Counted from the stretch's first letter, positions 37,795 through 46,594 are shown. The stretch is 64,000 nt of DNA from Leptospira soteropolitanensis (GCF_026151655.1 NZ_JAMQPN010000005.1:62001-126000), one strand, 5' to 3'. Translations and numbers: made by a program. The notes: generated by a model not told the origin, from the letters alone.

Positions 37795-39559
37795 ATATGA
37801 TTTTGGAATTATCGGTAACGGAAGTTATATTGCTCATATCAATACAAAAGCAGAAATTGTCTGGCTCTGCTGGCCGAACTTTGACAGTTCTCCCATTTTT
37901 GGCTCATTGTTAGACCAAAATTGCGGTCATTTTTCAATCATCCCCAATTCCAAAATCATTTCAACCTCTCAAGTATATTTAGAAAATACCAATATTTTAA
38001 GAACCGAAATTGTCACAGAAACTGGATCGTTTGCTGTACTTGATTTTGCACCTAGATACTATCAAAATGGAACCCTTCATAACAAAAGAAATTTATATAG
38101 GAAAATCATTCCATTGTTCGGTGATGTAAAGATAAAGATACAATTAAACCTGACTTACCAGTATGGAAAAGAACATTTAAAACCAAGAATCAATTCTGCG
38201 GAAATCCAATACAAAACAAACGATTTCAGACTCCACTTCACTTCCAATGTATCTCTCAATCAAATTCTGAAAGAAAATTATTTTTTATTAAATCAAAACA
38301 TCTACCTAACTTTATTCGAAACAATACCGGTCGATCTATTGTTAGGCGATTTTATTGAATCAGAATTCAAAAAAACAAAATACTATTGGCAAAATTGGGT
38401 AAAGCACTGCACCATTCCCCATTTTGCACAAAAACAACAAATTCGTTCTGCACTTTGTCTAAAACTGCATCAATTCCAAGAGACAGGAGCAATCATCGCT
38501 GCATCTACAACTAGTTTACCAGAAGCACCTATGGCAGGCCGCAATTGGGATTATCGTTTCTGCTGGTTACGTGATGGTTTTTATACATTATTAGCTCTCA
38601 CCAACTTAGGTCAGTTTGAAGAATTGGAAATGTATTCTCAATATATAAGCAATTTAACTCCAACGGAAGACGGAAGATACCAACCACTCTATAGTATTTT
38701 TGGAGAAAATCTTTTAGAAGAACAAATTTTAGAATTAGAAGGTTATTTGGGTAATAAACCAGTAAGAATTGGGAATTCCGCATATACACATAAACAAAAT
38801 GATGCGTATGGACAAATTTTATTGTCGCTCCTACCATTATATTTAGATGAACGTATTCCTGAAAAAAACAGATTTCATAACTTAGGATTAGTTAAAAATA
38901 TTTTAGAACAAATTGAATTGACTATGGAAGAACCAGATGCAGGACTCTGGGAATTTCGAAACTTTTCACAAAAGCATTGTTATACGTATTTATTTCATTG
39001 GATCGGAGCAAAAGCAGCCAAAGAAATTGCCTTAAAATTAGACCGACAGGATTTAATCGAACGATCTGACCTTTTAATGAAAAAAGCAGAAACAAATATA
39101 GAAAAATGTTACGATGAAAAGCTCGGCTGTTACACGCAAGCCCAAGGGAAAAAAGAGTTAGATGCTAGTTTATTACAATTAATCACCTTAGGTTATTTAG
39201 ATCCAAAATCGGAAAAGGCAAAATCCCATATCAAGGCAATCGAAAATACATTAAAAACGGAAAATGGTTTTATGTATAGATACCTTCACCAAGATGATTT
39301 TGGTAAACCAGAAACAACATTTTTAGTTTGTACATTTTGGTATATAGAAGCTCTCGCATGTATGGAACGAATAGAGGAAGCTACCCAACTTTTTGATTTT
39401 GTATGTGAACATGCAAATCACGTTGGTCTCTTTAGCGAAGACATTGAATCTATGTCGGGAAATCAATGGGGAAATTTTCCTCAGACCTATAGCCACGTAG
39501 GACTCGTCAATGCGGCTAGAAAAATTTCGCAGAAAAAGTCCGATAGATTATTTTGGTAA
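37781..39559 (+). CDS. glycoside hydrolase family 15 (glucoamylase/trehalase-like)
   Basis: 592 residues, no signal peptide, so cytoplasmic. N-terminal beta domain (DFGIIGNGSYIAHINTKAEI, WLCWPNFDSSPIFGSLLD) and a C-terminal (alpha/alpha)6 barrel with AGRNWDYRFCWLRDGFYTLL, GYLGNKPVRIGNSAYTHKQN and the catalytic Glu region EPDAGLWEFRN (about 392). The GH15 trehalases and glucoamylases share these; overlap with the trehalose synthase gene points to trehalose, so synthesis and breakdown would be co-translated. Substrate (trehalose versus oligoglucan) cannot be fixed by sequence reading. Confidence 0.88.
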   Translation: MKKHKYDFGIIGNGSYIAHINTKAEIVWLCWPNFDSSPIFGSLLDQNCGHFSIIPNSKIISTSQVYLENTNILRTEIVTETGSFAVLDFAPRYYQNGTLHNKRNLYRKIIPLFGDVKIKIQLNLTYQYGKEHLKPRINSAEIQYKTNDFRLHFTSNVSLNQILKENYFLLNQNIYLTLFETIPVDLLLGDFIESEFKKTKYYWQNWVKHCTIPHFAQKQQIRSALCLKLHQFQETGAIIAASTTSLPEAPMAGRNWDYRFCWLRDGFYTLLALTNLGQFEELEMYSQYISNLTPTEDGRYQPLYSIFGENLLEEQILELEGYLGNKPVRIGNSAYTHKQNDAYGQILLSLLPLYLDERIPEKNRFHNLGLVKNILEQIELTMEEPDAGLWEFRNFSQKHCYTYLFHWIGAKAAKEIALKLDRQDLIERSDLLMKKAETNIEKCYDEKLGCYTQAQGKKELDASLLQLITLGYLDPKSEKAKSHIKAIENTLKTENGFMYRYLHQDDFGKPETTFLVCTFWYIEALACMERIEEATQLFDFVCEHANHVGLFSEDIESMSGNQWGNFPQTYSHVGLVNAARKISQKKSDRLFW

Positions 39560-39690
39560 TAATTTATTGCCATTAAACAATAAAACACACTTTTTTACAC
39601 GACTTTATATTCTAACGCCAAACTCTCTTTTTCATTCCGTCGCCCATTTTTCTATTTGCCAACCTAACAAGAATTCTAAATAAAAGAATA

Positions 39691-41202
39691 ATGCGAAAAA
39701 TATCCGGAAATACGGTTATCGTTACCATTTCAATTTCATTACTTTTGTTTCTCATCCAATGGTTGATTCGAGTCGATAGTTACTTTCTTTCAGATCCTTT
39801 AGTCAAAATGATTCAAACCATTTCACTTTGGAAACAAGGCTGGTCCACCGAAAGTATCATTTATCCCGCAAAAGAAATTGACCCAGATTTTCTATTCAGC
39901 CCGTTTAACGAAGGGTTTGTTTTCTTAAATAACAACAGGTTCATTGGGCAATATCCAATCGCCCTAACCTTCCTTTATTCCTTGTTTGGTTTTTTACCAT
40001 TTTCTATACTTCCCTACTTCAATATTTTATTTTTATTTGTTTTTTTAAGGTTACTTACCAAAAATTCGATTCAAATTCCAACACTGGTCATTGTGACACT
40101 GGGAACCGTCGTCTTTCCCTTATTAATCGATTTCTCCGAAAATGGACCTTTTATCTTACTTTCAGGTTACGGATATATTTATTTATGGAAGGCATATTTA
40201 ACCGACCAAAAACAAGATTGGCTTTTAGGGAACTTATTTCTTGGAATCTCTTTATGGTTTAGATTAGAAGGAGTTTTGTTTTTTTTATCCATTCAAATCA
40301 CAATTGGATTGATTCAAGTTTTTATCAAAAAAGAACCGATCCTAAAAAAACTTCATCCTGTTAGGTTCCTTGTATTCGCTGCGATTTTATCTCTATTCCT
40401 GCTTTGGAATACATACAGCTACTCTCACCCATTAGGAACAAGACATCTTACCAATTTTGGGAACTCCGATAAAACCTTTTACGATCAAATGAAAATTTTT
40501 CTTTCGATGGTTTTCACTTATCCAAGGAGCAATGGTTGGTCATTCGGTTTTTTTCTCCAAAGCCCCATTTTTATTTATGCGATCCTAAAATTACGTAAAG
40601 TTCAAATTACCACAAATTTAAACCTATTATTCCACCTACTGATTGTTCCTATCTACCTTCTCATTGCTGGACTAACATCACCAAACGATGGAATTACGCT
40701 GACGGGAAGGTATTTAGTTGTTACTGTCTTCCCTCTCAGTTTTATCCTAAACGAACAAATGAATGAGTTAAGGAAAAACAAATGGATATTGTATCCAATT
40801 TATGTTTGGATGTTTTTATTTTCCTTTTTAATCATTGCGATCTTTTATTTTTCAAGTATAGAACTTAAAAAATTACGCACCGAACTAAAAACTTTCCAAT
40901 CCCCTCTCATCGTAACTACCAATGAATTAATTTCCGGTGGATTTGGATTAGATCTTATCGACAAAAAAGTAATTTGTGTTCGAAGGGAAAATTTGTTAGA
41001 TTATTTTGAAAAGAACCTACAAAGAACTTTACCGAAAGAATTTACGATTTTAACCATTGGAAAAGAATCAAATAAAAACCAAGCTGAAAAAAATCTCTTT
41101 ACCTCTTTACTCGTCCGTTCGGAAAAATCGGGTTACAATTGTAGCAGGGAAGAACGGACAGCCCGAATTTTAGGAAAAACCTGTATCAAATCCAATGAAT
41201 GA
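39691..41202 (+). CDS. multi-spanning membrane protein, GT-C glycosyltransferase-like
   Basis: 503 residues with about eleven to twelve membrane helices and a C-terminal soluble part of about 100 residues. After helix 1 an acidic loop (IRVDSYFLSDPLVK, YPAKEIDPDFLFSPF) is where GT-C enzymes place their catalytic Asp. The pattern matches the putative membrane glycosyltransferases common in leptospires (LA_3751/LA_3752 type); the donor would be a polyprenyl-phosphate sugar. No enzyme signature is proven. Stands alone, 131 bases after the GH15 gene. Confidence 0.6.
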   Translation: MRKISGNTVIVTISISLLLFLIQWLIRVDSYFLSDPLVKMIQTISLWKQGWSTESIIYPAKEIDPDFLFSPFNEGFVFLNNNRFIGQYPIALTFLYSLFGFLPFSILPYFNILFLFVFLRLLTKNSIQIPTLVIVTLGTVVFPLLIDFSENGPFILLSGYGYIYLWKAYLTDQKQDWLLGNLFLGISLWFRLEGVLFFLSIQITIGLIQVFIKKEPILKKLHPVRFLVFAAILSLFLLWNTYSYSHPLGTRHLTNFGNSDKTFYDQMKIFLSMVFTYPRSNGWSFGFFLQSPIFIYAILKLRKVQITTNLNLLFHLLIVPIYLLIAGLTSPNDGITLTGRYLVVTVFPLSFILNEQMNELRKNKWILYPIYVWMFLFSFLIIAIFYFSSIELKKLRTELKTFQSPLIVTTNELISGGFGLDLIDKKVICVRRENLLDYFEKNLQRTLPKEFTILTIGKESNKNQAEKNLFTSLLVRSEKSGYNCSREERTARILGKTCIKSNE

Positions 41203-41253
41203 TCATTGGATTTTTATCTTTTAGTTCAATACCTGTTGTATTTCGATCCGCGT

Positions 41254-42123
41254 TTATTCTTTTTTGTATCCCTTTAGGTTGTAATCAATGTTCTTTAAAA
41301 AGAATTTTCCGTAAGTAAAATCTCCTTCAGGATAATTCCAAATGGCTTCTCCATAAGTAGGAACCTTAATCCCGTTAAATTCTTTGTAATCTCGGATAGG
41401 GGTGGTCCAACGAGCTTTTCGCAAACTACCATCATCTTGCAAGGCGGAACGATCTTCAGATACAAATTCGATCAGCTCCCCTTTTTGATTGAAGTAAAGA
41501 GTCGCTGATACTTTGTATTTTCCGTTAACAAAATAAATCTTAGTCGATAAGGAATCTATTTTTTCCCAGCTGATATTTTTATGAACCAAAGCTGCGGGTG
41601 CAAATAAACAAAGATCGTTTAACAAGGTAACGGTTTCTGCCATTGTTAACTCCTCTCCATCCAAATCCACAACATCAAAAAGGGAAAAAACTCGAACTAA
41701 CATAGTGGCCCTCTCATTTGAGTAGGAATGTAATACTCGAAAAGGGACTCCCATCATATTGGCCTTCATATAAAAATGGCGAGAGGGAAAATTAAAAAAG
41801 TTGTATTGTTCGGAAGAAGAGTCCATAGGTCTTGCTTCAGGGCTTTTATACATTAACTCTTCAAAAACAATCCGCATATTTTGAGGGTGTATTTTTCCAA
41901 TCACACCCGTAAAACGCAGGTAATTTTTTACAGGATTTGGTAAATGCCGAATTTCAGATTCGGTTAGAATTTTTTCGGAAACGAATGGTTGGCTTGAAAA
42001 ATCGGCTTCTACTTTTTTGATAAAAGTTGTTTCTACACCACCGCATCCAAACAACAGCAAAGGAAAAGACCATCTAAGAATCCAAATAAAACCTAAATGT
42101 GGAAAACTCGACAACTGATTCAT
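41254..42123 (-). CDS. lipoprotein, DUF6544-like
   Basis: 289 residues. A signal peptide with lipobox (FPLLLFGCGG, Cys 27) precedes a domain with LPNPVKNYLRFTGVIGK, ERATMLVRVFSLFDVVDLDGEELTMAETVTLLND (in pieces VVDLDGEELTMAET) and FNGIKVPTYGEAIWNYPEGDF, the conserved segments of DUF6544, a family of outer-layer proteins of unknown function. Convergent with the membrane protein at 39691. The upstream region contains the repeat copy A. Confidence 0.65.
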   Translation of the reverse strand: MNQLSSFPHLGFIWILRWSFPLLLFGCGGVETTFIKKVEADFSSQPFVSEKILTESEIRHLPNPVKNYLRFTGVIGKIHPQNMRIVFEELMYKSPEARPMDSSSEQYNFFNFPSRHFYMKANMMGVPFRVLHSYSNERATMLVRVFSLFDVVDLDGEELTMAETVTLLNDLCLFAPAALVHKNISWEKIDSLSTKIYFVNGKYKVSATLYFNQKGELIEFVSEDRSALQDDGSLRKARWTTPIRDYKEFNGIKVPTYGEAIWNYPEGDFTYGKFFLKNIDYNLKGYKKE

Positions 42124-42260
42124 TTTCTAAACCGGCTCCTTCGTCTTCCTAAATTCCAACCTAACTGATTATAAGTTATTTTTGGATCTTGTCAAATCGC
42201 TTGTCCCTTTCAAATCCAAAGGACGAAACTACAGAAATACACTAGGATTTTGGAAAACGA

Positions 42261-42348
42261 AGGCGCAAGGGATCGGAGCGGAAATCCTTTCTTGTATTTT
42301 GCAAGAAAGATTGGAGCAAAGAGCCCGGTCGGTGTAACCGATGCGCCC
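42261..42348 (+). repeat. intergenic structured repeat, copy A
   Basis: AGGGATCGGAGCGGAAATC (42268-42286 region), then a perfect 8-base stem CTTTCTTG/CAAGAAAG (42287-42294 and 42302-42309) and GATTGGAGCAAAGAGCCCGG (42309-42328), then TCGGT-gta-ACCGA (42329-42341). The two GATYGGAGC blocks are half-repeats flanking the hairpin. A second copy lies at 33891-33940 on the other strand. It is non-coding; the frames that cross it are artefacts. Confidence 0.55.
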
Positions 42349-42420
42349 AAACAAAATAGCAAAAATGATCCAGGATTTTTTTTTAATCTTTGTATCATTA
42401 AAACAATTAAAGGAGAACAG

Positions 42421-42813
42421 ATGGCATTCCAACAAATCCAAACGGGGATTATTACTGAAAAACTAATCGAAACAAAAACTTTTTATGAAAAATGGTTAGG
42501 ACTACAAACAAAATTCGAATCAGAGTGGTTTGTTTTATTATGTTTACCAAATCGCACAGATGTGGAGTTGGCAATCATGAAACCTAACCAAACACAGGTT
42601 AGAAAATCATATTTTCAAAATTCTTATCAGGGCAAAGGAGTTTGGTTTATATTTGAATCAAATGATGTAAAAAAGGAATTTGAAATGATGAAACAAAATA
42701 ATGCGCCTATTGATCTTCCGCTCACTACAGAGGAATGGGGAGATACTCATTTTACATTAATTGATCCCAATGGAATTGGAATTGATATCGTCCAGGAACG
42801 TAGTACTACGTAA
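42421..42813 (+). CDS. VOC-family (glyoxalase-like) protein
   Basis: 130 residues from the ATG at 42421, which has a strong AAAGGAGA ribosome binding site; the open frame upstream of it is repeat sequence. Single vicinal-oxygen-chelate fold made of two beta-alpha-beta-beta-beta modules: FYEKWLGLQTKFES, then WFIFESNDVKKEFEMMK and DTHFTLIDPNGIGIDIVQE. Could be a glyoxalase or antibiotic-binding protein; the metal ligands are not evident. Followed by a regulator of the AraC-GyrI type, so it may be part of a stress or drug response unit. Confidence 0.8.
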   Translation: MAFQQIQTGIITEKLIETKTFYEKWLGLQTKFESEWFVLLCLPNRTDVELAIMKPNQTQVRKSYFQNSYQGKGVWFIFESNDVKKEFEMMKQNNAPIDLPLTTEEWGDTHFTLIDPNGIGIDIVQERSTT

Positions 42814-42832
42814 AATAGAGAAGACAAATAAA

Positions 42833-42870
42833 GGAACCTTTCTTACCTTTCTTCTATTAAGAGAGGTTCC
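42833..42870 (+). promoter_or_regulatory. hairpin hiding the ribosome binding site of the AraC-GyrI gene
   Basis: GGAACCTTTC (42833-42842) pairs with GAGAGGTTCC (42861-42870): ten pairs with one G-U, loop of 18 bases. The 3' arm contains GAGAGG, the only Shine-Dalgarno-like sequence for the TTG start at 42874. It may dampen translation, or be a factor-dependent end of the VOC transcript or a regulator site. Confidence 0.45.
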
Positions 42871-42873
42871 CTC

Positions 42874-43734
42874 TTGCCGAAAACACCCAACCTCTATCCA
42901 GTTTGGAACAAAATAGAAAAACAACTAGAGGATACCATTGGCCTAAACCAAATTGCTTTTTTTACAGGATATAGTGATTGGCATTTCCATCGTTTGTTTA
43001 AATCCATACAAGGTGAAAATGTAAAGGAGTACATTCGCCGATTACGCATAGAAAAAGCTGCATACGAATTGAAGATAACAAACTTCCCTATTTTAGAAAT
43101 CGCCATTGAGGCCGGATTTTCATCTCACGAATCGTTTTCCAAAGCTTTCAAACGAGTGATTGGTTCCACACCTTCTGAGTTTCGCAAAAAATTTCAGAAG
43201 AAAAAAAATTCATCCAAAGAAATCCACCAAACGATCCCAGATGGAATATCCAAATTTGGATTCCAAATTAAAACGATTAAAACATTTAACATTGCTTATG
43301 TACGTCATATTGGAAGTTATGAAGAACTTCCAGGGCCTCTTCCCAAAAGTAAAGAAGTCTTATCCATTCAATCTTTAATGAGGCATTGGAATTTGTTATA
43401 TTCTAATCATAAGTGGATTGGGATCAGTCAAGATGATCCAGACATTTCGCCCCAAGGCAAAATCCGATTTGATTTGGGAATCACAATTGGTTCTCTAACA
43501 AAACCACTCCCCGAAGGATTTGGAATCCAAACCATTCCATCTGGGAAGTATTTACAAATCCGTTACCAAGGTTGTTATGAGAATTTACCAAAAATTTACC
43601 ATTGGATTTTGAATGAGTATTTTAATACCACAAATTGGAAATTAAAAAATCAACCACCTTGGGAATGTTATTTGAACCCACTAGAAATCAGTGATGAAAA
43701 ACGAATTACAGATATTTACATTCCTATTCGCTAA
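42874..43734 (+). CDS. AraC-family regulator with GyrI-like effector domain
   Basis: 286 residues from a TTG start. N-terminal AraC DNA-binding domain (about 10-105; LNQIAFFTGYSDWHFHRLFK and IAIEAGFSSHESFSKAFKR) and C-terminal GyrI-like small-molecule-binding domain (about 125-286; IAYVRHIGSYEEL, ISQDDPDISPQGKIRFDLGI, GKYLQIRYQGCYENL). This is the Rob/BltR-like type that senses drugs or hydrophobic compounds. The VOC gene before it is the obvious target. Confidence 0.88.
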   Translation: MPKTPNLYPVWNKIEKQLEDTIGLNQIAFFTGYSDWHFHRLFKSIQGENVKEYIRRLRIEKAAYELKITNFPILEIAIEAGFSSHESFSKAFKRVIGSTPSEFRKKFQKKKNSSKEIHQTIPDGISKFGFQIKTIKTFNIAYVRHIGSYEELPGPLPKSKEVLSIQSLMRHWNLLYSNHKWIGISQDDPDISPQGKIRFDLGITIGSLTKPLPEGFGIQTIPSGKYLQIRYQGCYENLPKIYHWILNEYFNTTNWKLKNQPPWECYLNPLEISDEKRITDIYIPIR

Positions 43735-43770
43735 TGGATTCGAAAGTTCCCAAAGTTAGTTGATACGGAG

Positions 43771-43796
43771 TAGTTTAGTTTACAAAACTATGGATT
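43771..43796 (+). terminator. weak terminator-like hairpin
   Basis: TAGTTT-agtttaca-AAACTA followed by a T-rich tract (43793 on). AT-only stem, so weak; it lies between two convergent genes, where a terminator is expected. Confidence 0.35.
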
Positions 43797-43797
43797 T

Positions 43798-44268
43798 TTA
43801 TTTTTTAGATGCCGCCACAAAAGAGGCACTGTCTTCATAAAAATGGTAAGAAAGAATTTTACCATCTTTGATTTGCACTTTTAGGGCCCATTCGCTTTCA
43901 AAGGGTTTACCAGTCTGTTTTAAAATGTGCAAAAAACTTCCACTAGCAAACACCCAATCCTTTTTTCCTACAATTTGATCGACTTGAAATTTTTTAGTAT
44001 CTAATTGGTTTCCCATATTCTTTAAAAATTCCTCAGCCCCAGGGATTCCTGTATAGGTTCCATACAACTGGTTTTCCGATCGGTTTTCGTTTCGAACTGC
44101 CGTAATCGTTGTTTGCGGGTGGAAAAGGTTCAGAACACCTGCCGCATTTCCTTTTCCAAATTCACTAAAAAAAGTTTCCAAAACTTTTTCCCCAGAAGGA
44201 GAGGAAGATTTAGCAAACAATCCGACACTCCCAAATAACAAAGTTACTAATACCAAAACTGGTTTCAT
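43798..44268 (-). CDS. exported NTF2-like (SnoaL-type) protein
   Basis: 156 residues. Signal peptide ending GLFAKSSS (cleavage near residue 20), then one cone-shaped NTF2-like domain: VLETFFSEFGKGNAAGVLNLFHP, KMDNQLDTKK-type and SEWALKVQIKDGKILSYHFYED. Such domains are enzymes or binding proteins; no catalytic Asp-His pair is certain. It diverges from the TetR gene across two operators, so it is very likely repressed by it. Ribosome binding site AAGGAG (44275-44280). Confidence 0.75.
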   Translation of the reverse strand: MKPVLVLVTLLFGSVGLFAKSSSPSGEKVLETFFSEFGKGNAAGVLNLFHPQTTITAVRNENRSENQLYGTYTGIPGAEEFLKNMGNQLDTKKFQVDQIVGKKDWVFASGSFLHILKQTGKPFESEWALKVQIKDGKILSYHFYEDSASFVAASKK

Positions 44269-44286
44269 ACAAATCTCCTTAAATAA

Positions 44287-44303
44287 CGATACCGTCAGTA
44301 TCG
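44287..44303. promoter_or_regulatory. TetR operator 1
   Basis: Perfect inverted repeat CGATAC-cgtca-GTATCG. Centre 23 bases from operator 2, between the divergent starts at 44268 and 44370. Confidence 0.7.
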
Positions 44304-44309
44304 ATATTT

Positions 44310-44326
44310 CGATACCATCCGTATCG
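44310..44326. promoter_or_regulatory. TetR operator 2
   Basis: Perfect inverted repeat CGATAC-catcc-GTATCG, the same half-sites as operator 1. Nine bases later stands a consensus TTGACA (44335-44340) in the direction of the TetR gene, so binding should block that promoter. Confidence 0.7.
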
Positions 44327-44369
44327 AAACATGTTTGACAGTCAACTATTTTTTAAAATATTTTGATTT

Positions 44370-44972
44370 ATGGCTGCAAAAAAGAAAATGGCGCAAAAAA
44401 CAGCAGGACGCCCCAGGTCGGAAGATTTAGAACCTTTGGTTTTAAAAACCACTTATGAAATGTTAGCAAAAAAGGGTTATCATGGTTTTTCCATTGATGA
44501 TATCGTTTTGGAGACAGGTGTTGCTAAAACCACAATTTATAGGCGTTGGCCGAGCAAAGCCCACTTATCAATGAGCACTGTCACTCACATGATTTCCCCT
44601 TACTTAGAATTTCCAAAAGAGATTCCTTTCGAAAAAGCACTGTTAGACCAAATGGATGCACTTTCTGGAGTTTTTTCTGGGAAATTTGGAAGAGTGATTT
44701 CCACTTTAATTGGAGCCGGGCAACAAGATGCAGAATTAGCAGATTCGATTTTAGAAAACTATTTACTACCGAGAAGGAACGCGGCAAAACAATTTTTCCA
44801 CCACGCCATAGATACAAAACAAATCCGACTACTATCTGATTCAGAGATCGATGTTTGTATGGATATCCTCTACGGAACACTTTATTTTCGGTTATTACTC
44901 AAACATGAAAAACCTCAGTTTCAGGATCTCAGACCTTGGTTAGAAAAGTTTTTAAATACTTTGAAGAAATAA
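44370..44972 (+). CDS. TetR-family regulator
   Basis: 200 residues. Typical N-terminal helix-turn-helix (ILETGVAKTTIYRRWPSK after YHGFSIDDIV, about 32-62) behind a short basic tail AAKKKMAQKTAGRPRSED; the rest is the all-helical ligand-binding and dimer domain. Ligand unknown. Two perfect operators in front of it imply autoregulation and control of the exported NTF2-like gene. The frame of the next gene overlaps its end, but the true start of that gene is 45 bases downstream. Confidence 0.92.
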   Translation: MAAKKKMAQKTAGRPRSEDLEPLVLKTTYEMLAKKGYHGFSIDDIVLETGVAKTTIYRRWPSKAHLSMSTVTHMISPYLEFPKEIPFEKALLDQMDALSGVFSGKFGRVISTLIGAGQQDAELADSILENYLLPRRNAAKQFFHHAIDTKQIRLLSDSEIDVCMDILYGTLYFRLLLKHEKPQFQDLRPWLEKFLNTLKK

Positions 44973-45016
44973 ATTTTGCTTTTTTCTTATTTAAATTCTT
45001 AATAGGATCGATAGAT

Positions 45017-45856
45017 ATGAAACTTACAAATCTTTGGGTCCTCATTTTTTTCCTATTTGAATCCTGTGCGATTTTCCAAGCCACAAAAGTTCCCTCAAAT
45101 AATCTAAAGTCCGCACTCGAAAAAAATTCCCTCCAAAAACCAAAGATTGTATTTTTAGGAGATAGCATCACGCATGGTCGAGTTAGTTATGATTATGTAG
45201 GTTCCATATCCAAACATCCGACTTTAAAAGATTACCATGTTGTCAATGAAGGAATTAATAGCCGCCTAACAGTTCAAATATTAGAACAATTAGAAGATCT
45301 AAAGGTATTAAATCCCGATTTCGTATTCCTTTTGATCGGGACAAATGATTTAAAAGCCACACTTTCTGAAGAAGAATACAAACGTTATGCAAGTCTCTGG
45401 AATTTGAAAGAACCGGTCACAGAAGAAAGTTTTGTAAAAAATCTGAGGACCATCATCCAAAACATTAAAACAGCGACAAAGGCAAAGCTCGTCGTGTTTT
45501 CTCCTCCCATATTGGGTGAAGACAAAAATTCCATTCCATTTCAAAGATCCAAACGATTCGCAGAACTAACAAAAGAAGTAGTTACTAAGGAAAAAGTTAC
45601 TTACAAACCCTTACATGAAACTCTATCCAAAGGATTGGAGGATTCTAAACTAACAAACAAAAAACCATACATTTCAAATACTTGGGGAATGTACTGGACG
45701 ATTTTGAAATATTATTCCACTCCTGCAACCTGGAATGACTTAGGTGATTCCAATGGATATCATTATCTAACCGATGCGATTCATTTGAACGAACGTGGGG
45801 GAAAAATTTTAGAGCCTATGGTTTTGGAAGAAATCCTTTCTAATAAGCCACTCTGA
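45017..45856 (+). CDS. SGNH/GDSL-hydrolase lipoprotein
   Basis: 279 residues from the ATG at 45017, which gives a lipoprotein signal peptide (WVLIFFLFESCAIF, Cys 15); the open frame extends back to 44936 but that part overlaps the TetR gene. SGNH blocks: FLGDSITHGR (nucleophile Ser), LLIGTNDLK (Asn) and DAIHLNERG (Asp and His). Likely a membrane-anchored esterase or acyl-hydrolase acting on sugars or lipids outside the cytoplasm. Confidence 0.88.
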   Translation: MKLTNLWVLIFFLFESCAIFQATKVPSNNLKSALEKNSLQKPKIVFLGDSITHGRVSYDYVGSISKHPTLKDYHVVNEGINSRLTVQILEQLEDLKVLNPDFVFLLIGTNDLKATLSEEEYKRYASLWNLKEPVTEESFVKNLRTIIQNIKTATKAKLVVFSPPILGEDKNSIPFQRSKRFAELTKEVVTKEKVTYKPLHETLSKGLEDSKLTNKKPYISNTWGMYWTILKYYSTPATWNDLGDSNGYHYLTDAIHLNERGGKILEPMVLEEILSNKPL

Positions 45857-46054
45857 GTTCGAATTGATACTCAATCTCTTTGCCAACGAAACATCCTTAT
45901 AAAAACCAAACAAACACTTAGTAGGTTTACGAATCGAATAGAAAATTGGAATTTTAATCGTCAGAGAATACATCGTTCGCGTAACAGTATAACTGACAGG
46001 TAGTCAATAAAAATTTGAATCGTGAAAATGGTTACCTTATGAGGAGACTCGGGA

Positions 46055-46567
46055 ATGTCCGTAGAAACAAACGAAATCAATCAATTTGAAAGAACCCTCT
46101 TCCGCAAAGGAATTTCACTCATAGTGTACACAAGGTACGGTCTGAGTGCGGTATTTCTTTTAGGTGTCGCAGCCAACTTCGCCACAAAGAGTTTTATTCC
46201 TAATTTCATAGGTTCTCTTATATTTTTGTTAAATGGAATCATTCCTGGTCATTATTTACGTAAAGGAAAAGAAATCACAAAAACCTGGGCAAATACCATC
46301 ATTTTTATCGATCTACTGATTATTGTAAGTTTTTTCTATCTAGATATTTATAATAATTCCACGAAAGGCGACGCAACAAATACATTAAGCACCGGCATTT
46401 TTTATATTATCTTTGTGTTCATTGCCATTTATTCTAGTTTCCTCTTTGAAACAAAACTAGTTTTAGCCGTTGGACTTATTTCAACATGCTTATATATAGG
46501 TGGGATATTTTTATCACTAAAACTTGGTGCAACTACTGTATCAAAACCCTATCCAGATATGTTATGA
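46055..46567 (+). CDS. front fragment: five-helix membrane part of the broken chemoreceptor
   Basis: 170 residues ending at the TGA. Helices at about 30-48, 50-68, 84-101, 116-135 and 138-158. Without the signalling domain it has no predicted function. Confidence 0.5.
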   Translation: MSVETNEINQFERTLFRKGISLIVYTRYGLSAVFLLGVAANFATKSFIPNFIGSLIFLLNGIIPGHYLRKGKEITKTWANTIIFIDLLIIVSFFYLDIYNNSTKGDATNTLSTGIFYIIFVFIAIYSSFLFETKLVLAVGLISTCLYIGGIFLSLKLGATTVSKPYPDML

Positions 46568-46594
46568 GCAAATCATATCATTGTCACCACTGAG

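Noticed and set aside
42250..42420. 57-codon extension of the VOC gene
   Set aside because: It translates the structured repeat; the ATG at 42421 has a strong ribosome binding site and fits the family.
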